Assembly: GCA_902478645.1 (NCBI GenBank)
Contig: CABSLV010000014.1
Location: 1-53,587 of the forward strand
Direction: 5' to 3'
DNA: 53,587 bases
Source: an uncultured Flavobacteriales bacterium
GTDB taxonomy: Bacteria; Bacteroidota; Bacteroidia; Flavobacteriales; UBA1820
The notes below the pieces were generated by a model. That model was not told the DNA's origin, searched no databases, and saw only the letters and a program-made list of their open reading frames with translations. Position numbers and translations under genes: made by a program. This document shows, one piece after another, positions 27,106 through 34,179 of this stretch (the stretch's first letter is position 1; every line of letters starts with the position of its first letter).

Positions 27106-27339
27106 TCAATCTTCCTTCCGCCGCTCTTCTTCCTGCGGCGGGACATCCCCACCGTCCTGCGGAAGGGACGAACGACGGGAAGGCATACGCCTGTTCCTGC
27201 GCAGGGCCTCGGCAATGATCCACTGAAGCTGACCGTTTACCGAACGGAACTCGTCTGCCGCCCACTTCTCCAGCGCCTCCATCGTCGCACTGTCCACGCG
27301 CAGCACGAAACTCTTGTTCTTCTTCTTTTCTTCCGCCAC
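27106..27339 (-). CDS. Arc-like ribbon-helix-helix DNA-binding protein
   Basis: A 77-residue protein starting with GTG. The N-terminus is lysine-rich, followed by a ribbon (SFVLRVDSATMEALEKWA) and two helices (RSVNGQLQWIIAEALRRN), as in Arc/MetJ repressors. The phrase VNGQLQWII is typical of Arc-type proteins in Bacteroidota. The tail is charged and rich in Arg, Pro and Glu. It is the last gene of a four-gene operon headed by an SPFH protein, 15 bases after the previous gene, and may repress its own operon at the inverted repeat near 29288-29306 (inference). Confidence 0.8.
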   Translation of the reverse strand: MAEEKKKNKSFVLRVDSATMEALEKWAADEFRSVNGQLQWIIAEALRRNRRMPSRRSSLPQDGGDVPPQEEERRKED

Positions 27340-27354
27340 GTTGTCTCCTCCCGT

Positions 27355-27792
27355 TTACCGGCGCAGCGCCTTGGGACGACGTTTGCGCCCGCCGATGAAT
27401 TTCCACAACAAAAGCACCGCAAAGGTCACCACCAGTGCCGTATCGAGCGTCGTATTCCCCCGCTCGCCCCGCGCAAAGTACAGCACAATCCCCGCCACCG
27501 ACAGCAACGTTACGACCAGGGTCAGCCCCACGAACACGCCTCGGTATATCCGTACCGCGAGCGGACGGGCCGCCCAAACGCGCCGCTTGCCCGCATCGAA
27601 CAACGAACCCGGCAGTCCCCGACACACCTGCGCCACCTGTTCCCGCTGCCGCCACAGCCCGATCGACAAGCCCAAAGCCCAGATCGCTACCACAGCTACC
27701 ACCACCCATACCGAAGGAGTACCCATCCGCCGGATGATCATGTACCCCGCTACCGCCAAAAAAGCGAGATTTGCTCCGATTTTTCTCCACAT
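27355..27792 (-). CDS. Small membrane protein of the SPFH operon, unknown function
   Basis: A 145-residue protein with four likely membrane segments: ANLAFLAVAGYMII, WVVVAVVAIWALGLSIG, GVFVGLTLVVTLLSVAGIVLYF and ALVVTFAVLLLWKFI, ending in the basic GGRKRRPKALRR. The cytoplasmic loop between segments 2 and 3 contains WRQREQVAQVCRGLP. I do not recognise the family. The ATG at 27792 is 19 bases after the preceding stop; an earlier start at 27837 would overlap that gene. Confidence 0.7.
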   Translation of the reverse strand: MWRKIGANLAFLAVAGYMIIRRMGTPSVWVVVAVVAIWALGLSIGLWRQREQVAQVCRGLPGSLFDAGKRRVWAARPLAVRIYRGVFVGLTLVVTLLSVAGIVLYFARGERGNTTLDTALVVTFAVLLLWKFIGGRKRRPKALRR

Positions 27793-27811
27793 ACCTTTTA
27801 TCCCGTTACTG

Positions 27812-28282
27812 TTACACCCATTCTTGTCCTGCGCCATACCACGCCCCTCGCGTGCGCCCCAGCACCGTCCACAAGGCACACTCCACTGCCTGCACCGCCG
27901 AAGCCTCGCCCGTCTGCAAGGCCAACGCCTGGCCATACACCCGGTAGCATGCATAGCCCAAAGCCACGACGAACAACACTCCGGCCACCGTGCAGCGGCT
28001 TTTCATCTGCAGATACCGCGTCTCGACCCACGAAGGATCCATTCCCCGCTTCCGCATCCACTCTGCCTGTCCCCGGAGGAACAACCACGCCCACAGGACA
28101 TACAACAGACTTTCGGCCACCCAGACAAAACCTGCCATGACGGCCAACACCTCCTCGGGCCGGTGGGTAAAGAGCGAAGCCACCCTTACCCCTGCCCGTC
28201 CCGCCAGCGCGGCTACCAACCCCATCGCCACCAGGCCCCCTATCAGGAAACCGGCGGTACGCTTCCACGACACTCCCTCCAT
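27812..28282 (-). CDS. Small membrane protein of the SPFH operon, unknown function
   Basis: A 156-residue protein with about four membrane segments: TAGFLIGGLVAMGLVAALAG, VLAVMAGFVWVAESLLYVLWAWLFL and VAGVLFVVALGYACYRVYG. Between them lies a cytoplasmic-looking loop MRKRGMDPSWVETRYLQMKSR. I do not recognise a family. The ATG at 28282 follows the SPFH stop by 28 bases. Co-transcription with an SPFH protein suggests work at membrane microdomains. Confidence 0.7.
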   Translation of the reverse strand: MEGVSWKRTAGFLIGGLVAMGLVAALAGRAGVRVASLFTHRPEEVLAVMAGFVWVAESLLYVLWAWLFLRGQAEWMRKRGMDPSWVETRYLQMKSRCTVAGVLFVVALGYACYRVYGQALALQTGEASAVQAVECALWTVLGRTRGAWYGAGQEWV

Positions 28283-28310
28283 GACCGTCCCGTCTGTCCG
28301 CCTGGCACAA

Positions 28311-29258
28311 TTATTGATGGAGCGTACCGGCATTGACCACCGGCTGAGCCGATTCGTCGGCGCAGAGCACCACCAACAGGTTGGAGACCATCGCCGCTTT
28401 CTTGTCCTCGTCCAGTTCGACGACGTTTTCCTCCTTCAAACGCTCGAGTGCCATGTGCACCATATCTACCGCGCCTTCCACGATCTTGTGCCGGGCGGAA
28501 AGGATGGCATCGGCCTGCTGACGGCGCAGCATCACCGCGGCGATCTCCGGAGCATAGGCCAGGTGCGAGATCCGGGCTTCGATCACTTCGATTCCGGCCA
28601 GTTCCAGGCTTTCGGAAATGGCCGCCTCGAGGCGTTTCTGCACCACGTCGCCCGACGAACGAAGGGTTACCTCGTCGTGGTTTTCCACATTGTCGTAGGC
28701 ATACTCCCCGGCAATGCGCCGCAGCGCGGCATCGGCCTGGATCTTGACGAAATTCTCGTAGGTTTTCATCCGGGCGGCCGACGTATTGGCCACCGTCGAA
28801 CTCGAGGCAGCATTGGCCTCGTTGTCGATATTGAACATCACCTTATAAGTATCGCGCACCTTCCACACCATTACCAGACCGATCATGATGGGGTTGCCCA
28901 CCTTGTCGTTCACCTTGATGGGAGCCGCATCGAGGTTGCGCGCCTTCAGCGGGATCTTGTTGGTGCTGTTGAAGGGATTGAGCCAGAAAAATCCATTGCG
29001 GGTAAAGGTGCCTTCGTACTTGCCGAAGAACATCACCACCCGCGCCTCGTTGGGTTCGACCTTGATAAATCCGCACAGCAGGATCAGCGCAGCCAAGATC
29101 AACACCAACCCGCCGACGATCCCTGCCGCCTCGTGCACCGGCAGCAGCGCCGCAAACGACCAAGCGGACGCCCCGCACAGCAAAAAGAATACGAACAGCA
29201 TCAAAAAGCCCGACAAGGCCATTCCTTTGAATTCCCTTTCCTTGGTTTCCGTTTCCAT
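28311..29258 (-). CDS. SPFH/band 7 membrane protein
   Basis: A 315-residue protein with two N-terminal membrane segments (about 13-36 and 43-64), then the SPFH domain: KVEPNEARVVMFFGKYEGTF, NPFNSTNKIPLKARNLDAAP. A helical stretch ends the domain: EVIEARISHLAYAPEIAAVMLRRQQADAI. It resembles the branch of SPFH proteins with an 'Arc' partner gene rather than HflK/C. Members build oligomeric membrane scaffolds. It heads the four-gene operon and has a strong promoter 49 bases upstream. Confidence 0.9.
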   Translation of the reverse strand: METETKEREFKGMALSGFLMLFVFFLLCGASAWSFAALLPVHEAAGIVGGLVLILAALILLCGFIKVEPNEARVVMFFGKYEGTFTRNGFFWLNPFNSTNKIPLKARNLDAAPIKVNDKVGNPIMIGLVMVWKVRDTYKVMFNIDNEANAASSSTVANTSAARMKTYENFVKIQADAALRRIAGEYAYDNVENHDEVTLRSSGDVVQKRLEAAISESLELAGIEVIEARISHLAYAPEIAAVMLRRQQADAILSARHKIVEGAVDMVHMALERLKEENVVELDEDKKAAMVSNLLVVLCADESAQPVVNAGTLHQ

Positions 29259-29287
29259 GTTTTTCGTCAGATTAGTTGTTAGCGATA

Positions 29288-29306
29288 TGATATTATTTTG
29301 ATATCA
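29288..29306. promoter_or_regulatory. Inverted repeat at the start of the SPFH operon transcript
   Basis: TGATAT at 29288-29293 and ATATCA at 29301-29306 form a 6-bp inverted repeat with 7 bases between. It sits at the expected transcription start just downstream of the -7 element, where a repressor such as the operon's own ribbon-helix-helix protein could bind. Binding is inferred. Confidence 0.3.
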
Positions 29307-29338
29307 CAAATATAAATCACCTCACTCCTCAACGCAAG
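29307..29338 (-). promoter_or_regulatory. Promoter of the SPFH operon
   Basis: Minus strand CTTG (29338-29335), exactly 20 bases, then TATATTTG (29314-29307). A close match to the Bacteroidota consensus. Confidence 0.75.
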
Positions 29339-29555
29339 GGCGGAGAAAAATTTTTGCTCTCTTTTTCGCATTTCCCTCCCCAACTCCGCACAAACTGCAC
29401 AAACCGAACTTTTTTCCGACATATCCTGAGAAAATCTCAACCAAAATCACAAAATCACCGCGAAAATTACCCGATTCACCTGCTTTCTTTCAAGAATTTT
29501 TCGGATATTTGTAACTTCATTTTCGAAGGAAACACTAATTAAAACGTTACGCATA

Positions 29556-30623
29556 ATGCGAAAGATCAACTTCAGCGCCGGGCCGTCCGTACTGCCCGAC
29601 GAAGTGTTCGAGCAGATGGCCGCCGCCATGACGGATTTCGAAGGTTCGGGTCTGTCGATCGCGGAAATATCCCATCGCAGCAAAGAGTTTACCGCCGTAA
29701 TGGAAGAAGGCGAAAGTCTGGTTCGCGAACTGCTGTCGGTTCCTGACGATTATTCCGTGCTGTTCCTTCAGGGAGGAGCCAGCCTCCAGTTCCTGATGGT
29801 TCCGATGAACCTGATGAAAACCGACGGGTATGCCGCTTACCTGGATTCGGGCACCTGGGCTTCGAAGGCCCTCAAAGAAGCCTCCGGTATCGGCCGGACC
29901 GTCTGTGTGGCTTCGTCCAAAGAAAGCAACTACACCTATGTTCCGAAGGACTACACCATCCCTTCGGACGCCGATTACTTCCACTGCACGTCCAACAACA
30001 CGATCTTCGGCACCCAGATGAAGTCGTTCCCACAGAGCCCCGTGCCGATGGCCTGCGACATGTCTTCGGATATCTTCTCCCGTCGGATCGACGTTTCGCG
30101 CTTCGGCCTGATCTACGCCGGCGCCCAAAAGAACGTAGGCCCCGCCGGAGCCACCCTGGTGATCGTGCGCAACGACCTGCTTGGAAAAACGGGACGCTAC
30201 CTGCCCTCGATGCTGGACTACCAGCTCCAGATCAAAAACAAGAGCATGTACAACACACCCTGCACTATGGCCATCTACATGGCGGTGCTCAACCTGCGTT
30301 ACCTCAAAAAACACGGAGGCGTAGCTGCTGCCGAAAAGTACAACGAGGAAAAAGCCGCCATGCTTTACGCCGAAATCGACCGCAACCCGCTGTTCCGGGG
30401 CGTAGCCGAAAAAGCCGACCGCTCGCTGATGAACGTCACCTTCGTATTGAACGATCCTGAAAAATACGAAAAACCGTTTGCCGACCTTTGCGCCCAGGCC
30501 AACATCTCTTCGGTAAAAGGACACCGCTCGGTAGGCGGATACCGCGCCTCGATCTACAACGCGATGACCAAAGAGAAGATTCAGGTACTTATCGACACGA
30601 TGCAAAAACTGGAAACATTATGA
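29556..30623 (+). CDS. serC: Phosphoserine aminotransferase
   Basis: A 355-residue PLP enzyme that converts 3-phosphohydroxypyruvate plus glutamate into phosphoserine. The start RKINFSAGPSVLPDEV is the family signature. LLFLQGGAS-type LFLQGGASLQF, HCTSNNTIFG and YAGAQKNVGPAG (Schiff-base Lys) follow. Its stop overlaps the serA start (ATGA), so the two are translationally coupled. The 297 bases upstream are AT-rich and gene-free; GATATTTG at 29504-29511 is the likely -7. Confidence 0.96.
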   Translation: MRKINFSAGPSVLPDEVFEQMAAAMTDFEGSGLSIAEISHRSKEFTAVMEEGESLVRELLSVPDDYSVLFLQGGASLQFLMVPMNLMKTDGYAAYLDSGTWASKALKEASGIGRTVCVASSKESNYTYVPKDYTIPSDADYFHCTSNNTIFGTQMKSFPQSPVPMACDMSSDIFSRRIDVSRFGLIYAGAQKNVGPAGATLVIVRNDLLGKTGRYLPSMLDYQLQIKNKSMYNTPCTMAIYMAVLNLRYLKKHGGVAAAEKYNEEKAAMLYAEIDRNPLFRGVAEKADRSLMNVTFVLNDPEKYEKPFADLCAQANISSVKGHRSVGGYRASIYNAMTKEKIQVLIDTMQKLETL

Positions 30624-31576
30624 AAGTATTAGCCAACGACGGATTGTCCAAAGCCGGCGTACAACGCCTCGAAGCTGCCGGACACACCGTCATCACAGAT
30701 ACCGTAGCGCAGGAAGACCTCGCCAAATACATCAACGACAACGACATCGTGGCACTCATCGTGCGCTCGGCCACGAAAGTCCGCAAGGACGTGATCGATG
30801 CCTGCCCGAACCTGAAAATCATCGCCCGTGCCGGCGTAGGCATGGACAACATCGACGTGGCTTATGCCCAGAGCGTGGGACGCACGGTGCTCAACACCCC
30901 GAACGCCTCGTCGGTATCGGTAGCCGAACTGGCTCTGGGACACATGATCTCGGTAGCCCGCTCGCTCAACTGCGCCAACCAACAGATGCCGCTCGAAGGC
31001 GAGACCCACTTTGCCGAGCTGAAAAAGCAGTATTCCAAAGGGCGGGAACTGGCCGGAAAGACCCTGGGTATCATCGGCTTCGGCCGTATCGGACAGCGTC
31101 TGGCCATGAATGCCATCGGCATCGGGATGAAGGTCATCTTCCACGATCCGTTCATCACCGAACCGAAAACCCTCGAACTGAAATTCTTCGACGGACAGAC
31201 CGTAAAATTCACCCTGGCCCCCAGTTCGCTGGACGAAGTACTGTCGCAGTCGGATTTTCTCTCCCTGCACGTACCTTCGCAAGCCAAGCCGCTGATCGGA
31301 AAAGCCGAGATCGAAAAGATGAAAGCGGGTGCGATCATCGTCAATGCGGCCCGCGGTGGCGTGGTGGACGAAGCAGCACTGGTCGAGGCGATCGAAAACG
31401 GGAAACTGTGCGGCGCAGGTCTCGATGTGTTCCAAACGGAACCGACTCCGCCCGTTGCCCTGCTGATGAACAAGGCGATTTCGCTCTCCCCGCACATCGG
31501 TGCTTCGACGACCGACGCGCAGAACAAGATCGGTACGGAAATAGCCGAAAACGTGATCAAGGCGCTGGCAGAATAA
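30620..31576 (+). CDS. serA: D-3-phosphoglycerate dehydrogenase (short form)
   Basis: A 318-residue NAD-dependent dehydrogenase that makes 3-phosphohydroxypyruvate, the step before SerC. The NAD fold is GIIGFGRIGQRLAMNA, catalytic Arg/Glu/His are in VNAARGGVVDEAAL, VFQTEPTPP and LSPHIGAST. It is the short type without the C-terminal ACT serine-sensing domain, so feedback by serine may be absent. The ATG at 30620 overlaps the serC stop; the longer open frame inside serC is not real. The gene ends 3 bases before a nested palindrome. Confidence 0.95.
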   Translation: MKVLANDGLSKAGVQRLEAAGHTVITDTVAQEDLAKYINDNDIVALIVRSATKVRKDVIDACPNLKIIARAGVGMDNIDVAYAQSVGRTVLNTPNASSVSVAELALGHMISVARSLNCANQQMPLEGETHFAELKKQYSKGRELAGKTLGIIGFGRIGQRLAMNAIGIGMKVIFHDPFITEPKTLELKFFDGQTVKFTLAPSSLDEVLSQSDFLSLHVPSQAKPLIGKAEIEKMKAGAIIVNAARGGVVDEAALVEAIENGKLCGAGLDVFQTEPTPPVALLMNKAISLSPHIGASTTDAQNKIGTEIAENVIKALAE

Positions 31577-31579
31577 ACT

Positions 31580-31697
31580 GCGGATATCCCCAAACACCGA
31601 TGCGGGCTCAAAACTTTGAGCCCGCATTTTTTGTCTCGACAAAAAATGAAGGGCGGTGCTTTAGCGCCGCCCTTCATCGGTGCCTGGGGACATCCGC
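31580..31697. repeat. Nested palindrome filling the serA-downstream gap
   Basis: Outer arms 31580-31602 and 31675-31697 pair over 23 bp with three mismatches (GCGGAT-TCCCCA-CACCGATG blocks). Between them are three more hairpins in tandem. TGCGGGCTCAAA/TTTGAGCCCGCA (31601-31626) is followed by T6. TTTTTTGTC/GACAAAAAA (31627-31646) follows. ATGAAGGGCGGTGC/GCGCCGCCCTTCAT (31646-31677) has loop TTTA. The first hairpin can terminate serA; the whole could fold as a four-way junction. Confidence 0.8.
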
Positions 31698-31912
31698 TAC
31701 AACGACCGGATAAAGGCCGCGAGTTCCTCCTCGGACTCGGTATCGACCACCCGATCCTCTCCGTAATCGACCGAAGGCATATCTGCGAGCATCAACTGCA
31801 CATTGACCCAGGAAATTCCCCACAACAGGTAATCCCTCTGCCAATGGAAGTGGGAACACACAGCACCCTCCATCCCCCACGGACTGCGCAGACCGCGAAT
31901 GCGCGGCCTCAC
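31697..31912 (-). CDS. Small protein, second of a phage-tail-chaperone-like pair
   Basis: A 71-residue protein starting with GTG, whose GTGA overlaps the stop of the gene at 31909. It is rich in aromatic and acidic residues: LRSPWGMEGAVCSHFHW, then YLLWGISWVNVQLMLADMPSVDY and an acidic end. The W-x-x-S-W-x-N-x-x-x-M-L-A-D pattern recalls short proteins paired with tail-assembly chaperones in Bacteroidota prophages (my recollection, low certainty). There are no other phage genes here. Its stop abuts the nested palindrome. Confidence 0.5.
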   Translation of the reverse strand: MRPRIRGLRSPWGMEGAVCSHFHWQRDYLLWGISWVNVQLMLADMPSVDYGEDRVVDTESEEELAAFIRSL

Positions 31913-32409
31913 TCTATCGGACGCTCGCCCCGCGTATCGAGCAGGCCGGTTCCCTTTATCAATCTGATAGAGTTTATAAAATCCGCAGTACCGCTTACCG
32001 ACAACACCGTTACCACCAACTTCAAAAGCTGCGCCGCCGTCAGCTGCCACAAAAGATAGCGCGCATACATCCCGGCAAAAAGACGTATCTTCCACCGCGT
32101 CCCAAGCACCGCGAACGCCACCGCCCGCGCCATCGGACGCATCTGCGAACACACCAACTCGAAACTGTACCCCAGCGGATCGGCCTCCACCCGGCGCTCA
32201 TCGATTTCCATCTGCGCAAATTCACCCGAAACCGCATACAATACCCCCAAAGTAGGTGGATCCACCCGCATCCGCACCTTCGGCCGCAGCCGCCGCCACC
32301 AACCCCGACGTTCCGCCTCGAACACCACGCCCCGCTCCAACAGAGCCTCCACCGCCCGGCGGCGCAAAGCCCCCTCACTACACTCTTCCCTCTCTTTTTC
32401 TTCCTCCAT
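31909..32409 (-). CDS. Possible tail-assembly-chaperone-like protein, orphan
   Basis: A 166-residue protein: charged N-terminus (EEEKEREECSEGALRRR), a basic stretch WWRRLRPKVRMRVDPPTLGVLYAVSGEF, and a helical C-terminal half (YARYLLWQLTAAQLLKLVVTVLSVSGT). The phrase with PPTLG after a basic beta-like segment resembles tail-assembly-chaperone-type proteins of Bacteroidota phages. A second small gene overlaps its end by four bases, as such pairs often do. Without other phage genes this may be a relic or a domesticated pair. A -7 element lies 18 bases upstream. Confidence 0.5.
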   Translation of the reverse strand: MEEEKEREECSEGALRRRAVEALLERGVVFEAERRGWWRRLRPKVRMRVDPPTLGVLYAVSGEFAQMEIDERRVEADPLGYSFELVCSQMRPMARAVAFAVLGTRWKIRLFAGMYARYLLWQLTAAQLLKLVVTVLSVSGTADFINSIRLIKGTGLLDTRGERPIE

Positions 32410-32426
32410 TTTCGTATTCTTTTTCT

Positions 32427-32434
32427 CAAAAATA
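32427..32434 (-). promoter_or_regulatory. -7 element for the phage-like gene pair
   Basis: Minus strand TATTTTTG, an exact match, 18 bases before the ATG at 32409, in an AT-rich stretch. No clear -33. An own promoter suggests the pair is still expressed. Confidence 0.45.
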
Positions 32435-32479
32435 CGAAAAAATTATCTAAAAAGAAATAGTAAACTTAAAAAAATCATC

Positions 32480-33031
32480 TCACTCCCCTCCATGCTCGAA
32501 GAAACTGAAATGCACCGTCCCATAGCGCCGCATCTGCGTAAAGCCCTCCATATCGGACAGATCGACACTCTTGGGATGCTCCACCACCAGGATACCCTCC
32601 TCGGCCAGCAGCCCGCACGAGAAGACCGCCTCTACCAACGCCCGGTACTGCTGCGGCGGCAGGTCGTACGGCGGATCGGCAAACACCACATCACAAGGCT
32701 CCTGCGGCCGCGCGAGAAAACGGAACACATCGCACGGGATCACCCGGATCACCTCGGAGAAGCCCAACAGATCGGCCGTAGCCCCGATGTACTTCACGCA
32801 CCCCCGGTCGCGATCCACCGACCGCACCGACTCCGCCCCCCGCGAAGCAAACTCGTAGGAAATATTGCCCGTACCGGCAAACAGATCGGTTACCGTCAGC
32901 CCCTCCATATCGAACTCGTTCGAGAGGATATTGAACAGTGCCTCCTTGGCCACATCCGTAGTCGGCCGCACCGGCAACGACGCCGGAGCCACCAGAAAAC
33001 GCCCTTTCCAACGACCCGAAATGATTCTCAT
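32480..33031 (-). CDS. rsmD: 16S rRNA (guanine-966-N2)-methyltransferase
   Basis: A 183-residue SAM-dependent methyltransferase. It opens MRIISGRWKGRFLVAP, then RPTTDVAKEALFNIL, SAM motif I DLFAGTGNISYEFASRGA, and the catalytic DPPY in FADPPYDLP. It modifies G966 in the 30S subunit. Its ATG overlaps the stop of the DUF3822 gene (ATGA), an arrangement common in this phylum. The longer open frame to 33277 lies inside that gene and is not real. Confidence 0.93.
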   Translation of the reverse strand: MRIISGRWKGRFLVAPASLPVRPTTDVAKEALFNILSNEFDMEGLTVTDLFAGTGNISYEFASRGAESVRSVDRDRGCVKYIGATADLLGFSEVIRVIPCDVFRFLARPQEPCDVVFADPPYDLPPQQYRALVEAVFSCGLLAEEGILVVEHPKSVDLSDMEGFTQMRRYGTVHFSFFEHGGE

Positions 33032-33876
33032 AGCTGCGCGTTCAATACATTGTACCAATCGTAATACGCCACAAAATCCAACGCCGGAGAATAGTTCTCC
33101 TCCCCGCCCAACCGCCGGGCAAAACGATACCGTCCCGGGTACCGCTCCAACTGCCGGCGTAACTGCAGGAACACCTGCGGCGAACCGTAAAACACAAAAT
33201 CCGCCTCCGTCTCCCGGGTCTGCGTCCGCTCGGCCACCAGCAGCAGGTAGTACATCACCTGCTCCACTCCCCGGCAACGGAACACATTGACCAGCACCGG
33301 ATCGTCCGCCTCCAGCACCACCGCCTGGACAAAGCCCGGCGCCACGTTCAGATGCACGCTGCGGCCCGGCGAAGCATTGCTGCGCGCCAAAGCCAGGAAT
33401 ACTTCCGCGCTATGGTGCTGTTCCACCCGGGCAGCCCGGGAAGAAAAATACTCTCCCAACCCCGTCTGCTCAGGGAAAAGATACACCGCATCGCCCACCT
33501 GCCGGGCACACACCGGTCTATCGGGCATCTCCCCCAAGGCAAAAGCTAACAGATCGGCCTTTTTCTCCGGATCGAAGAAAGCGCGCGGCACTACCGTAAA
33601 ACGGTCGTCCAACCGGATCACATCCACCCGCTCCCAGGTGAGCCCCGAGAAAGGAGCCGTCGTTTCAAAAAAGCGCACTACCCGTTCCAACGAACGAACC
33701 TCCGAAGCCGGATACGCCAACTCGAGTCCTCCGGCCGCCAAACGCGCCCCCGAAGCATCCCGTACGGAGAAACAAAACCCCGCCTCACCCCCTTCCAATA
33801 CCAGATGGCAAGGCGCAAGCGGCTCTTCGAGCCGCTTGTCCGCATAGTACAGTCCGTCCGTATCCGTTGTTTTCAC
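33028..33876 (-). CDS. DUF3822 family protein
   Basis: A 282-residue protein of the DUF3822 family, found in Bacteroidota directly before rsmD. It has an ASKHA/actin-like look in two halves (HLVLEGGEAGFCFSVRD; VFLALARSNASPGRSVHLNVAPGF) but no clear catalytic motif. The start appears to be GTG at 33876. Coupled translation with rsmD suggests linked expression, not a known joint function. A well-formed promoter lies 20 bases upstream. Confidence 0.85.
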   Translation of the reverse strand: MKTTDTDGLYYADKRLEEPLAPCHLVLEGGEAGFCFSVRDASGARLAAGGLELAYPASEVRSLERVVRFFETTAPFSGLTWERVDVIRLDDRFTVVPRAFFDPEKKADLLAFALGEMPDRPVCARQVGDAVYLFPEQTGLGEYFSSRAARVEQHHSAEVFLALARSNASPGRSVHLNVAPGFVQAVVLEADDPVLVNVFRCRGVEQVMYYLLLVAERTQTRETEADFVFYGSPQVFLQLRRQLERYPGRYRFARRLGGEENYSPALDFVAYYDWYNVLNAQL

Positions 33877-33895
33877 CTTTCGAAGTCCGAAAGGA

Positions 33896-33928
33896 CAAAA
33901 CTACAATTTTTTTGCCGCTCCCGCCAAA
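33896..33928 (-). promoter_or_regulatory. Promoter of the DUF3822-rsmD operon
   Basis: Minus strand TTTG (33928-33925), 21 bases, then TAGTTTTG (33903-33896). Full match to the consensus. Confidence 0.7.
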
Positions 33929-34084
33929 TCCCCTCCGCGCAAAATCGGCCGCTTGCCCATCTTCTCCCAGCACGCCCCTACAGCCCAAAAAGACCCCTTA
34001 CACACCGTTTCCAAGACATCTTCCCGCCATTTTCGCGGCGAGTAACTCTACATCCCTCCTTTTCTTTCCCTCACCCCGGAAAAA

Positions 34085-34163
34085 AACAGCAGGCGCCTCG
34101 GCAGCGCGCGAAAAGAAAACTTCGTTTTCTCCTCGTCGCTGCGCTCGGCTTTCACTACCTTTG
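34085..34163 (+). repeat. Dispersed promoter-bearing repeat, copy 2 (drives the RecD-like gene)
   Basis: AACAGCAGGCGCCTCGGCAGC, then AAAACTTCGTTTTC, then TCGCTGCGCTCGGCTTTCAC, ending TACCTTTG (34156-34163). The -33 position holds CTCG (34132-34135) with a 20-base gap. The ATG at 34180 is only 16 bases downstream, so the repeat supplies the promoter and almost the whole leader. Confidence 0.8.
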
Positions 34164-34179
34164 CACAAAACCCCTGTCG

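Noticed and set aside
31905..31920. Programmed frameshift joining the two phage-like genes
   Set aside because: No slippery heptamer precedes the stop. A GTGA overlap explains expression of the second gene simply.
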